DNA from: Streptococcus mitis
GTDB lineage: Bacteria > Bacillota > Bacilli > Lactobacillales > Streptococcaceae
Direction: 5' to 3'
Assembly (NCBI RefSeq): GCF_013305725.1
Contig: NZ_CP047883.1
Span: 1,033,001-1,097,000, forward strand
Length of the DNA stretch: 64,000 nucleotides
Within the stretch, counting starts at the first letter, position 1, and each line of letters starts with the position of its first letter. Shown here in pieces: positions 52,984 to 62,800 of this stretch. The notes under the pieces are model-generated. The model saw only the letters and a program-made list of their open reading frames with translations. It did no database searches and was not told the DNA's origin. The position numbers and the translations under genes were made by a program.

Positions 52984-54108
52984 TTAACCTCTTTCTAATT
53001 TAAACAATTCTAAACAATCTTCTGGACTAAGCTTATCAGTAATTTTACTCAATTTTCTATAAAAACTTATTAGTTCATCAATATTTACATCACCTCCTAC
53101 TAACGATTCAAAATATCTATATAAAACCTTTTTACTAGATATTCCACTAATTGTATAATTAGTGGAATTAGGAATTCCTAATTCATTCGGCAATAAATAC
53201 TGGTACATTTCAATATTTTTCATAGTTCCATCTTGATGAATTCCTGATTCATGTACAAAGACATTCTTCCCTATTATTGGTTTAGTGGGTGCTACATCAT
53301 ACTCTAAAATATCACTTATCTTTATAGACAGTTGATATACAGTCTGCAAATCAAAGTCAATTTCATCAAACTTCTTCTTTTGTAAAATAGCAATCACCTC
53401 ATCTAAAGATGTATTACCAGCACGTTCCCCAATTCCTAAAAAGGTTGTCTCAATCTGACTTGCATGATTCATAATCGCAGCTACTGTATTAGCTGTTGCT
53501 AATCCTAAATCATTATGACAATGCGCTGATAACTTTAGAGCTGGAAATCTACTATGAATATCACTAAACATTTTTCCATATTCATCTGGCGTAGAACATC
53601 CAACAGTATCTGCTAAAGTTACAAATCCTACTTCATAGTTTGAAACAATATCTAATACTTGGAATAAAAATTCTCTATTAGCACGTGTTGAATCTTCTAA
53701 GACCATATCTACATGCAGTGATTTTTCTTTAGAATAATCCAAAATTCTCTCTAAGCGTTTTAGATAGATATCCTCTCTAGTTTTTAATTTTTCGGTTATA
53801 TGCATCTTAGAAACAGGTACCAGTAGTTTAATAACCGTATTAGGAAACATACTATACAGCTGGAATGCTAAGTCAATACTACTCTCAATCAAGCGAGTTA
53901 AAACTACCCCAGATTGATCTTTTCTTAATATACGCATATAGCCTTTTAAAATATTCAAATCTTGAATAGTATCACACATACCAATCTCAACCGAATGAAT
54001 TTTGGATTTACTAATCTCAGTAATAACCTTTTTCTTAGTTGCAACATCTTTCTTAATCGACGTTTGCTGCATACCATCTCTAATTGTATTATCTTGAATG
54101 TATATCAT
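52984..54108 (-). CDS. LeuA/homocitrate-synthase-like DRE-TIM acyltransferase
   Basis: 374 residues, the size of NifV-type homocitrate synthase; it lacks the C-terminal leucine regulatory domain of LeuA. Signature residues: IQDNTIRDGMQQ (catalytic Arg-Asp), HSVEIGM, metal site LSAHCHNDLGLATAN, GIGERAGNTSLDEV, and HESGIHQDGTMKN. It condenses acetyl-CoA with a 2-oxo acid; the substrate cannot be read from sequence. First gene of the cluster, 2 bases before the YrdC-like gene. Confidence 0.88.
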   Translation of the reverse strand: MIYIQDNTIRDGMQQTSIKKDVATKKKVITEISKSKIHSVEIGMCDTIQDLNILKGYMRILRKDQSGVVLTRLIESSIDLAFQLYSMFPNTVIKLLVPVSKMHITEKLKTREDIYLKRLERILDYSKEKSLHVDMVLEDSTRANREFLFQVLDIVSNYEVGFVTLADTVGCSTPDEYGKMFSDIHSRFPALKLSAHCHNDLGLATANTVAAIMNHASQIETTFLGIGERAGNTSLDEVIAILQKKKFDEIDFDLQTVYQLSIKISDILEYDVAPTKPIIGKNVFVHESGIHQDGTMKNIEMYQYLLPNELGIPNSTNYTISGISSKKVLYRYFESLVGGDVNIDELISFYRKLSKITDKLSPEDCLELFKLERG

Positions 54109-54153
54109 ACCTCACTCCTTATTTTATTAGATACGAGCTCCTATCTGTAATAA

Positions 54154-54169
54154 TATGGTATACTATATC
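54154..54169. promoter_or_regulatory. LysR-type operator and divergent promoter
   Basis: ATATGGTATACTATAT is a near-perfect dyad (7 of 8 pairs) of the T-N11-A kind in the 127-base divergent gap. It contains TGGTATACT (54156-54164), an extended -10 for the LysR gene; the minus-strand promoter overlaps the same place. The regulator probably binds here to repress itself and activate the cluster. Confidence 0.6.
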
Positions 54170-54235
54170 AAGGTATTTTAAAATTTGAAAAAAGTTTAGA
54201 AATCATTAAGAAAAAATTTATAAATAGGAGTAACT

Positions 54236-55123
54236 ATGAACTTAGATTGGTATTACACTTTTTTGGTATTATCAAAACATCTCAATTATCGTAAAGCTAG
54301 CGAAGAGCTATTTCTTACCGAACCAACACTACATCAACAAATTAAGAAATTAGAAAAGCACCTTCAAGTTCAACTTTTCGAAACAGTGGGAAGAAACTTG
54401 ACACTAACTGCTGTTGGAAGAGAATTTATAGAGATTGCTGAAAATCTTATACAAACCTATGAGCAAAGTATTCAAAAGATTAGGCTACAAAATAAAAAAC
54501 AACAATTTCATATAGAAATAGCCGTATCTCCTTACATTGCCACATACCTTTTACCACAATTTTTACAGGAATTCTTTCAGCGCTATCCAGATATTGATAT
54601 CTCTGTATCCGTGCTAAATAGCCATATTGAACAAGCTATTGAAACGAATACATTCGATATTGGTATTGATAGAGAAGTTCCATATAGTAAAAAAATCATA
54701 TCCGAACAAATTTGTGAAGGAAAGATTGCCCTCTTTTATCCTAAAACAACAGTAAAATGCGACGAATTACAATTATTTAAAAACTATAAAATATTATCCG
54801 ATAACCACCCCGTCTATTGGGAAAATCTAAAAAAAGAAATCATTGAGCTAGTTCCAGAAGCCGATTTCACTACTATCAATGATATTACAGTAACTGCCAA
54901 ACTAATAGAAATGAATCAAGGCATTTCCTTTCTGCCCCTTTACTTAAAAAAGACTTTTACAGATAAGATTGCTCATCTTGAAACCACTACAGTAACCACC
55001 CCCGTTTCTTTTACTTACTTAATGAGCAGAAAAGCTTCTAAGGCTATCACTATTTTCAATAATGCGTTTAAGGACTTTATTTTAAAGGAGCAAAATTTTA
55101 ATTTAAGAATCAAAGGTCACTGA
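54236..55123 (+). CDS. LysR-family transcriptional regulator
   Basis: 295 residues. The N-terminal HTH is WYYTFLVLSKHLNYRKASEELFLTEPTLHQQIKKLEKHL, followed by the linker helix and a periplasmic-binding-like effector domain from about residue 88. TAGGAG lies 6 bases upstream. It is divergent from the LeuA-like gene, the classic arrangement of a LysR regulator with its target, and a pathway metabolite would be the expected co-inducer. It ends in a terminator overlapping the stop codon. Confidence 0.93.
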   Translation: MNLDWYYTFLVLSKHLNYRKASEELFLTEPTLHQQIKKLEKHLQVQLFETVGRNLTLTAVGREFIEIAENLIQTYEQSIQKIRLQNKKQQFHIEIAVSPYIATYLLPQFLQEFFQRYPDIDISVSVLNSHIEQAIETNTFDIGIDREVPYSKKIISEQICEGKIALFYPKTTVKCDELQLFKNYKILSDNHPVYWENLKKEIIELVPEADFTTINDITVTAKLIEMNQGISFLPLYLKKTFTDKIAHLETTTVTTPVSFTYLMSRKASKAITIFNNAFKDFILKEQNFNLRIKGH

Positions 55124-55140
55124 TACTATTAGTGATTTTT
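55117..55140 (+). terminator. Terminator of the LysR gene
   Basis: TCACTGAT (55117-55124) pairs with ATTAGTGA (55128-55135) with one G-T pair, then TTTTTGATTT. The stop codon (TGA, 55121-55123) lies inside the left arm. Confidence 0.6.
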
Positions 55141-55149
55141 GATTTACAT

Positions 55150-55167
55150 ATTAATCAATGGATTAAT
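55150..55167. promoter_or_regulatory. Inverted repeat upstream of the DUF3990-like pair
   Basis: ATTAATC (55150-55156) and GATTAAT (55161-55167) form a perfect 7-bp dyad with a 4-base centre, about 70 bases upstream of the -10 box. A possible operator. Confidence 0.35.
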
Positions 55168-55236
55168 GACTAAAACGGAAAATAGTTAATGAGAGATGAA
55201 ATTTATAAAATAGTACGTGCATAAATTATAGTAAAA

Positions 55237-55245
55237 TGATATAAT
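55237..55245 (+). promoter_or_regulatory. Extended -10 directly before the DUF3990-like gene
   Basis: TGATATAAT ends six bases before the ATG at 55252, so the transcript should begin at or within a base of the start codon (leaderless). No ribosome site exists upstream of the ATG. Confidence 0.6.
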
Positions 55246-55251
55246 TAATTT

Positions 55252-55815
55252 ATGGGAGAGTTAAGCTTTAGTAATCAATTTAGCAACACAGCCGTTTGGT
55301 ATCACGGAACGACATCTACTCAGGTTCCATCTTTAAAAGATGGAATAGATGTTTGTCATAGTAAACGGAACTGTGATTTTGGTATAGGATTTTATGTGAC
55401 ATCTAAATTTGATCAGGCTGTTAAATGGGCTCAGCGAAAAACAAAAGATGAACTTCCTTTTAATCCAAACGTAAAGCCTGTTGTTTTAAGTTATCAGTTT
55501 CAAGATTCTAATGATGTTGAAACGAAGATTTTTGAAATTGATAAAGAATACTTTCAGTTTGTTTATAAAAATAGATTGAAGTTAGACGCTAAGGTTGGAA
55601 TTAATTTTCATAATTTTTCAGCAGTATTTGGCCCAGTTCTTGATGGTCAAGTTACTCGTTTGAAAGTCACTTTAGATGACTATTTCAAGGGAGTAAATTC
55701 CTTAGAAAAAACCGCTGATATTCTTTTGGGAAAATATCAGGGTGATACACAACTTTGTATATGTGATCAAAAAATTGCAAATAAACTAATCTTAGTTGAG
55801 GAGGACACGATATGA
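55252..55815 (+). CDS. DUF3990-like ADP-ribosyltransferase-fold toxin
   Basis: 187 residues. The N-terminal VWYHGTTSTQVPSL, then DFGIGFYVTSKFDQAVKWAQR, is the DUF3990/ART-like fold (H-G-T and G-x-G-F-Y-x-T elements that bind NAD). A middle FEIDKEYFQFVYKNR and late GVNSLEKTADILLGKYQGDTQ complete the family pattern. The start seems leaderless. It overlaps the next small gene, so the two form a toxin-first TA-like pair. Confidence 0.8.
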   Translation: MGELSFSNQFSNTAVWYHGTTSTQVPSLKDGIDVCHSKRNCDFGIGFYVTSKFDQAVKWAQRKTKDELPFNPNVKPVVLSYQFQDSNDVETKIFEIDKEYFQFVYKNRLKLDAKVGINFHNFSAVFGPVLDGQVTRLKVTLDDYFKGVNSLEKTADILLGKYQGDTQLCICDQKIANKLILVEEDTI

Positions 55816-56024
55816 TTTTGACAAATGAAAAACAAGCTCTTAGAGTTGAGGTAGAACAGTTTTTACGGAAGAATTATCGCATTACTCCTGATACTGTTTC
55901 TTCTGTCACAAATGTTGTATTGAAGAATTGGTTTGAAGAGTTGGATAATGGAGGCTCTCATTTGACTTCAGACCTTATCGCTGATAATATCGCGGATATT
56001 GCAAAACGTTACTCAGTACATTAA
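55812..56024 (+). CDS. DUF3791-like partner (putative antitoxin)
   Basis: 70 residues, all helical: VEVEQFLRKNYRITPDTVSSVTNVVLKNWFEELDNGG then LIADNIADIAKRYS. DUF3791-type helpers accompany DUF3990 proteins in many Firmicutes, which supports antitoxin function. ATGA-type overlap with the toxin; GAGGA lies 8 bases upstream. Confidence 0.75.
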   Translation: MILTNEKQALRVEVEQFLRKNYRITPDTVSSVTNVVLKNWFEELDNGGSHLTSDLIADNIADIAKRYSVH

Positions 56025-56074
56025 TAAGTAATTTGAGTTAGGTTTATCAAATCCAAATCTTTCTTTATATTCTC

Positions 56075-56115
56075 AAAAACGGTTCATTACCATATTAGGT
56101 AATGAACCGTTTTTT
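56075..56115 (+). terminator. Strong terminator, target of the intron remnant
   Basis: AAAAACGGTTCATTACC (56075-56091) and GGTAATGAACCGTTTTT (56098-56114) form a perfect 17-bp stem with loop ATATTA. It ends the toxin-antitoxin operon, and a group IIC intron remnant begins right after its T-run. Confidence 0.9.
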
Positions 56116-56300
56116 GTGTACGACGGGCATGTCGTGCGTCTGAGGTGTAAGTCCTCCGTGGGCACCCTCGAAAAACGTGGACTGGTTTCGTGTTTGGATT
56201 ATTACCTTGAACGACATGCGTTAAAAGTTAGTTGAACCGCCGTATGCCGAACGGCACGTACGGTGGTGTGAGAGGGGCTAGAGATTATCCTCTACTCGAT
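56116..56300 (+). mobile_element. Group IIC-type intron remnant (no ORF)
   Basis: Begins GTGTACGACGGGCATG and ends with a domain V/VI-like part: GAACCGCCGTATGCCGAACG with GGCACGTACGGTGGTGTG, then GAGGGGCTAGAG...CCTCTACTCGAT. Only about 185 bases remain, so most of domains I-IV, including any reverse transcriptase, is deleted. Insertion straight after a terminator hairpin is the known habit of group IIC introns. The rest of the gap up to 56373 holds only the next ribosome site. Confidence 0.68.
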
Positions 56301-56373
56301 TTGTGATACTTCTTTCAAGGAATATTTGGTAGGATTGGAGTGAAAAAAGATTAACTAGGAAAGAAGGAAGTAT

Positions 56374-56784
56374 ATGGAAGCCATTTATCAACGTGATTCG
56401 GATCAAGATGGACTGACTGATGCTCAAGAATTGGCGCTAGGAACCAATCCTCTTAGCGCAGATTCTGATTGTGATGGTCGTTCAGATTTAGTGGAAGTAG
56501 AAGAAGGAACCAATCCCTTAGAAAAGGATTTACAAGACATGGAACAAACAAGTATAACTGAACCGACATCAGTATTTATGGAAATGAAACAAAAGATTTC
56601 AGATATGATGGAGAGTCACTACAAGGAATTTATACAGGCTCTGATTAGTATTGAAACAGGGATTGAAAACCAACAAGACCTTGAAGACTTATATAATTAC
56701 TACATGAGAACAGATGCCGTTTCTCTTTTGTCTAGTGATTTAGAAACCAGTCCTCAAGAGGTTGAAATGGAGATAGAGTTGTAG
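56374..56784 (+). CDS. Ca-binding-repeat (EF-hand-like) ICE protein
   Basis: 136 residues. Two thrombospondin-3/dockerin-like calcium loops: DSDQDGLTDAQELALGTNPL and DSDCDGRSDLVEVEEGTNPL (residues about 7-50). The remainder is acidic and helical. No signal peptide, so it stays in the cell. It precedes the giant helicase gene, and similar small genes hold this place in related ICEs. GAAGGAAG lies upstream. Confidence 0.82.
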   Translation: MEAIYQRDSDQDGLTDAQELALGTNPLSADSDCDGRSDLVEVEEGTNPLEKDLQDMEQTSITEPTSVFMEMKQKISDMMESHYKEFIQALISIETGIENQQDLEDLYNYYMRTDAVSLLSSDLETSPQEVEMEIEL

Positions 56785-56831
56785 GGGAATCATGTGATTC
56801 TCCTATTTTCGTATAGATGAAAGGAGCGAGT

Positions 56832-59800
56832 ATGGAAGTAAAGGAAATATTAGCTATGTTTCGTGGAACAATTCCAAAAGATAGAGAGAAAATGGACCTA
56901 TTTCTTCGTTATCAAGCGCAACATTTTGATGAGAAATGGCAGGATTTGGTAGAGAGTTTTTTGATTGAAGAAGGCAAGAGAGAAGAGATAGCTCATGTCT
57001 ATTCTTTTGAACAAGATATTGTTTCTTTTCTAGAGGCCAGTTCTGAAAATAATAATCAAGATTTAGAAAGTTACACAAGAAATTTTGGACAAGCAGGTCT
57101 AGGTAAATTATCCCAATTAAGTAATTTTGAGAAAAACTTGGTGCTAGAAGTCGCAACCTATAATCTTTCCACTCGATTTTACATCCAATCTGAAAAAGAA
57201 AAGCTAGAACAACTAAGTGAGCTTGTATTTCATCAGAATCAGGATGTCAATTTAGTCAACGTCTATCGAGTTGCGAATAATCTATCTGACCGTATTAGTA
57301 GAGATATAGAGGAATTTCTTCTAATGGTTGACTCAAAAGAGCTTAAAAAAGAAGTTCTTGAGATTCGTTTTGAAGAAAAAGAGGGAGATGTTCTAGCCTA
57401 TATGGGTTCAGAATTGATGGCTACTTTAGATACAGTTACGGATCTTGTTCATCGTGAAGAAAACTACCAACAACTCCCACTGACACAAAAGCTGAAGATT
57501 ATTACTCATTTTGATGAGGTAAAGGCTAGAAGCGAAAAATCAAAGCAAGTAGAAGAATCCTTATCTCCTTCAAGTGAAATTGAACAGGAAATAGAAGAAA
57601 CTAACTCTTTTTCTAATGTCGATAAAATTGTAGAAGAAGCTTTGAGGGAATATCCGATTGGTTCACAAGTAAGTTATAAAGGACAAGTATTTCAGTTGGT
57701 TTCGATTGAAAATGCACAGTTAAATGACTTAGTTCGCCTAGAGCTATTCAATGATTCCAACCAGTTATTTGAAGAGAATCCTATCTTATACTTGAACAGT
57801 TTGAAAGAGATTGAACAAGTATTGTCTCTTGTAGAACTTGAGAAAGAAGAATTAGAGATTGAGATTGAATCATCAAGTGAAAGTCAGGAAATAGATTTGT
57901 TTTCCTATTTGGAAGAAGAAAAAGAAAAAGAAAAAGAAAATGAAAAGGAAACAGAAACTCTAATTTCAGGTATAGAAGAGACGGATGTCTCTGTTCAAGA
58001 TTTTGTTTTTCCAGATGATTTAGAGAACTTTTATCCTAAGACAAATCGAGAAAAAATTGAAACGAATATCGCCGCAATTAATCTTGTTAAAAGATTAGAA
58101 AAAGAGGGAAGACAAGCGAATCCAGAAGAACAAGAACTACTAGCCAAGTATGTTGGCTGGGGTGGCCTTGCCAATGAATTTTTCGACGAACTCAATCCAA
58201 AGTATGAAACAGAACGTTTAACTCTTAGGGGCTTAGTAAGTAAATCAGAATACTCGACCATGAAACAAAGTTCTCTCACAGCCTATTATACAGACCCAAT
58301 GATTATTCGCCAGATTTGGCAAAAATTACTGGATGATGGTTTTGAGGGAGGAAGAATTTTAGATCCTTCTATGGGGACTGGGAACTTCTTTGCGGCGATG
58401 CCTAGAAGTATACGAGAGAAATCAGAACTCTATGGAGTTGAGTTAGACAGTGTGACAGGCACAATCGCAAAACAACTCCATCCAAATGTCCACATTGAAG
58501 TGCGAGGATTTGAAGAGGTTCCCTATCAAAATAATAGTTTTGATTTAGTCTTAACGAATGTTCCATTTGGAAATTTTCGCATTGCAGATAAAAACTATGA
58601 TAAACCTTATATGATTCATGATTACTTTGTCAAACACTCACTTGATTTAGTAAGAGATGGAGGACAAGTGTCGATTATCTCTTCTATCGGGACAATGGAT
58701 AAGCGGACAGATAATGTCTTACAAGAGATTAAAGCCAACACTCATTTTTTAGGGGGAGTTCGTTTGCCGGATACGACTTTTAAAAAGATTGCAGGTACTC
58801 GAGTGACCACAGACCTCCTCTTCTTTCAAAAGGATCAAGCAAAGAATCTTAATGAAGATGAGCTTGTCTTTAGTGGCTCTATTCCCTTTGAGGAGGATAA
58901 GCGTGTCTGGATCAATCCTTATTTTGATGGGAAATACAACACACAAGTTTTGGGTGAATATGAGGTACGTAATTTTAATGGAGGAACCCTCAATGTTAAG
59001 GGGGTATCAGAAACATTATCTACTGACATAATGAAAGCATTAGAGAATGTTGAAGCACCTAAACAAATTGACAATTCTTTGAAAGCACCTGTTTTTATCC
59101 AAGAAGAAGTGGATCATTCTATCCCAAGTCGTATACGTGAGAACTTAGCGCTCTATTCTTTTGGATATGAGGGAAATCAAATTTATTACCGAGATACGCA
59201 TGGCATTCGGAAAAGTTCAAAAGTAGACGAAATTAGTTATTATGTAGACGAGAAGGGAGATTTTAAAGCTTGGGACAGTTCTTTGTCTGAACATAAAATA
59301 GACCGATTCGTGCAACTCCATTTGACAGATGAGGAAGCACTAGATGTATACAAGTCGGAAGAAGCGAGTAAAAGAGGGAAATATAAGGGACTGTTCAAAA
59401 AAACTGTCTTTTATGAAAGTCCCTTATCGGATAAGGATATTAGTCGCATTAAGGGCATGGTTGATTTGAGAGAGACCTATCAAGCCTTAATTGAAATTCA
59501 ACGTCGTCCAGATTATAGTCGTCCAGATTTTCAGATATTACTTAGTAAACTCAATCATGACTATGACCGTTTTGTAAGTCAATTTGGATACTTGAATGCC
59601 TCAGTCAATCGGAACTTATTTGATAGTGACGATAAGTATTCCTTACTAGCTAGTTTAGAAGATGAATACATTGATTCTAAAGATCAGAAAGTAAAATATA
59701 AAAAATCTTTAGCCTTTGATAAAGCATTGGTTAGGCCAGAGAGAGTGATTACAAGAGTTTCAACGGCTCTAGATGCCTTAAACTCCAGTTTATCGGATGG

Positions 59801-62800
59801 TAGAGGAGTTGATTTAGACTATATGGTATCAATTTATCCCGAACATAGCCAAGCTGCTATTTTAGATGAGTTAGGAGACCAGATTTTAATGGATCCAGAA
59901 AGCTATTTAAGAGGGGAAAGAAAATATCTTTCTAAGAACCAGTTTTTATCAGGAGATATTCTCAACAAGATAGAAGTAGTTCAACTATTAGTGGAGGAAA
60001 ATAACCAAGAATGTGATTGGAACCATGCTTTAGATTTGTTAGAATCTGTTCGTCCTCCACGGATTCATCTGGCAGATATTGAGTTCAAAATAGGGTCACG
60101 TTGGATTCCTCAATCCGTTTATGGTAAATTTGCCTTTGAATGTTTTACCAATCGTGAATTTGAATTGTCTTCGCCAGATGTTGAACAAGTCATTGAAGTG
60201 AATCCTGTCGATGGCCAGGTTCATTTAAGGACATCATTTGCTTATCGCTATCCAAGTGCCAAAGATAGTAGTCTTGGAGTTAGTGGGTCACGTTATGATA
60301 CAGGAAGAAAGATTTTTGAGAATTTACTAAATTCAAACCAACCGACGATTACTATGACAGTTACGGAAGGAGAAAAGAAAAAGACTATCACAGATTTGGA
60401 AAAAACCTCTGTTCTAAGAGCAAAAGAGCAGCATTTACAAGAACTCTTTCAAGACTTTGTCTCACGGTATCCAGACGTCCAACAAGTCATTGAAGAAAGT
60501 TACAATCGTCTTTATAATCGAACGGTTAGTCGAGAGTATGACGGTAGCCATCTAGTCATTGATGGCTTGGCACAAAACATCAGTCTTCGTCCTCACCAAG
60601 AGAATGCCATTCAAAGAATCGTTGAAGAAAAAAGAGCCTTGTTAGCTCATGAGGTAGGTTCAGGAAAGACCTTGACTATGCTTGGTGCTGGGTTTAAATT
60701 AAAGGAGTTGGGGATGGTTCATAAGCCCTTGTATGTGGTGCCCTCTAGTTTGTCTGCTCAATTTGGCCAAGAGATCATGAAATTTTTCCCTACTAAAAAA
60801 GTCTTTGTGACTACTAAGAAAGATTTTGTGAAGGCGAGAAGAAAACAATTTGTTTCACGTATTATTACAGGAGATTACGATGCCATTGTCATTGGGGATT
60901 CTCAATTTGAAAAAATCCCTGTCAGTAAGGAAAGACAGATGAACTATATTGAGGATAAACTCAATGAACTACGAGAGATTAAAACACATTCTGAAAATAA
61001 GTATACCGTTAAAGAAGCAGAGCAATCAATAAGTGGTCTAGAGAAACAATTGGAAGAACTCCAACGCTTTAATCGTGATAGTTTTATTGATTTTGAGAAC
61101 TTAGGAATTGATTTTCTCTTTGTGGATGAAGCACATCACTTTAAAAATATTCGTCCCATTACTGGACTTGGAAATGTAGCAGGGATTACTAATACAACGT
61201 CTAAGAAAAATGTGGATATGGAAATGAAGGTTCGACAGATTCAGGAAGAACATGATTTTAAAAATATTGTCTTTGCGACAGGAACACCTGTTTCCAATTC
61301 TATTAGTGAGTTATACACTATGATGAACTACATTCAACCCGATATCTTAAAACGCTATCAAGTTGATTATTTTGACTCTTGGGTAGGTGCTTTTGGAGAA
61401 ATTCAAAACTCTATGGAATTAGCTCCTACAGGGGATAAGTACCAACCTAAGAAACGATTTAAAAAGTTTGTCAATCTACCTGAGTTGATGAAAATCTATA
61501 AAGAAACAGCCGACATTCAAACACAAGATATGTTGGATTTACCTGTTCCAGAAGCTCATATTATCCCTATTGAGAGTGAGTTAACTGAAAACCAGAAACT
61601 CTATCTAGAAGAATTAGTTATGAGGTCAGATATGGTCAAATGTGGAACAGTTGATCCGAGTCAGGATAACATGTTAAAGATAACAGGTGAGGCACGGAAA
61701 CTAGCAATTGATATGCGTTTATTGGACTCTAGTTATAGTCTAGCAGACAATCACAAACTGCTTCAGGTAGTGGATAATGTTGAAAGAATTTATCGTGAGG
61801 GAATGGGAAATAAGGCTACTCAGATGATTTTTTCAGATATTGGCACACCTAAGAAAAAGGATAATGGTTTTGATGTCTATTCTGAGATTAAGGCTTTATT
61901 AGTTGATAGAGGAATCCCTAGTAAGGAAATTGCCTTTGTACATGATGCCAATAGTGATGAAAAGAAGAATAGTTTGTCTCGAAAAGTCAATGCAGGAGAG
62001 GTGCGGATTCTCCTTGCCTCAACTGAAAAAGGGGGAACAGGTTTAAATGTTCAGAGCAAGATGAAAGCAGTTCATCACCTGGATGTACCGTGGAGACCAA
62101 GTGACATTCAGCAACGCAATGGACGGATTATCCGACAAGGAAATGAAAACAAGGAAGTGGATATTTACCACTATATTACCAAAGGTTCGTTTGATAATTA
62201 TCTATGGGCAACTCAGGAGAACAAACTCCGTTATATTAAGCAGATTATGACTTCTAAGGAGCCGATTCGTGCTGCAGAAGACATTGATGAACAGACTATG
62301 ACAGCTTCTGATTTTAAGGCACTAGCAACAGGTAATCCTTATCTCAAATATAAGATGGAACTAGAGAATGATCTAACTCTATTAGAAAATCAAAGACGCG
62401 CCTTTCAACGCAGCAAGGATCACTATCGTCATACAATCTCCTACTGTGAAGAAAATATGCCCATTCTTGAGAAACGATTAAGCAAGTATGAAGGCGACAT
62501 TCAACAGTCAGAAATGTCGAAAGACCAGGCATTTTCTATGACGGTAGGTAAGCAAGCTTTTGATCAACGATCTGAAGCAGGGGAATCCCTACACCGTTTT
62601 ATCCGTCATAATCAAGCTGACAGCAAAGAATTCCGTACCCTAGCAAGCTATAGAGGATTTGACATTAAAATGCTTAGTCTTCCAACAAATCAACCTCTTC
62701 CTGAAACCTTCTCTGTTAAGATTGTAGGAGAAAATCAATATTCTGTCAGTTTAGATTTGTATTCTCCTTTAGGGACCATTCAAAGGCTTCAGCATACGAT

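Noticed and set aside
57900..57960. GAAAAA hexamer repeats in the giant helicase gene as a phase-variable tract
   Set aside because: The units are in multiples of three and encode a Glu-Lys linker; length change would keep the frame, so on/off switching is not expected.
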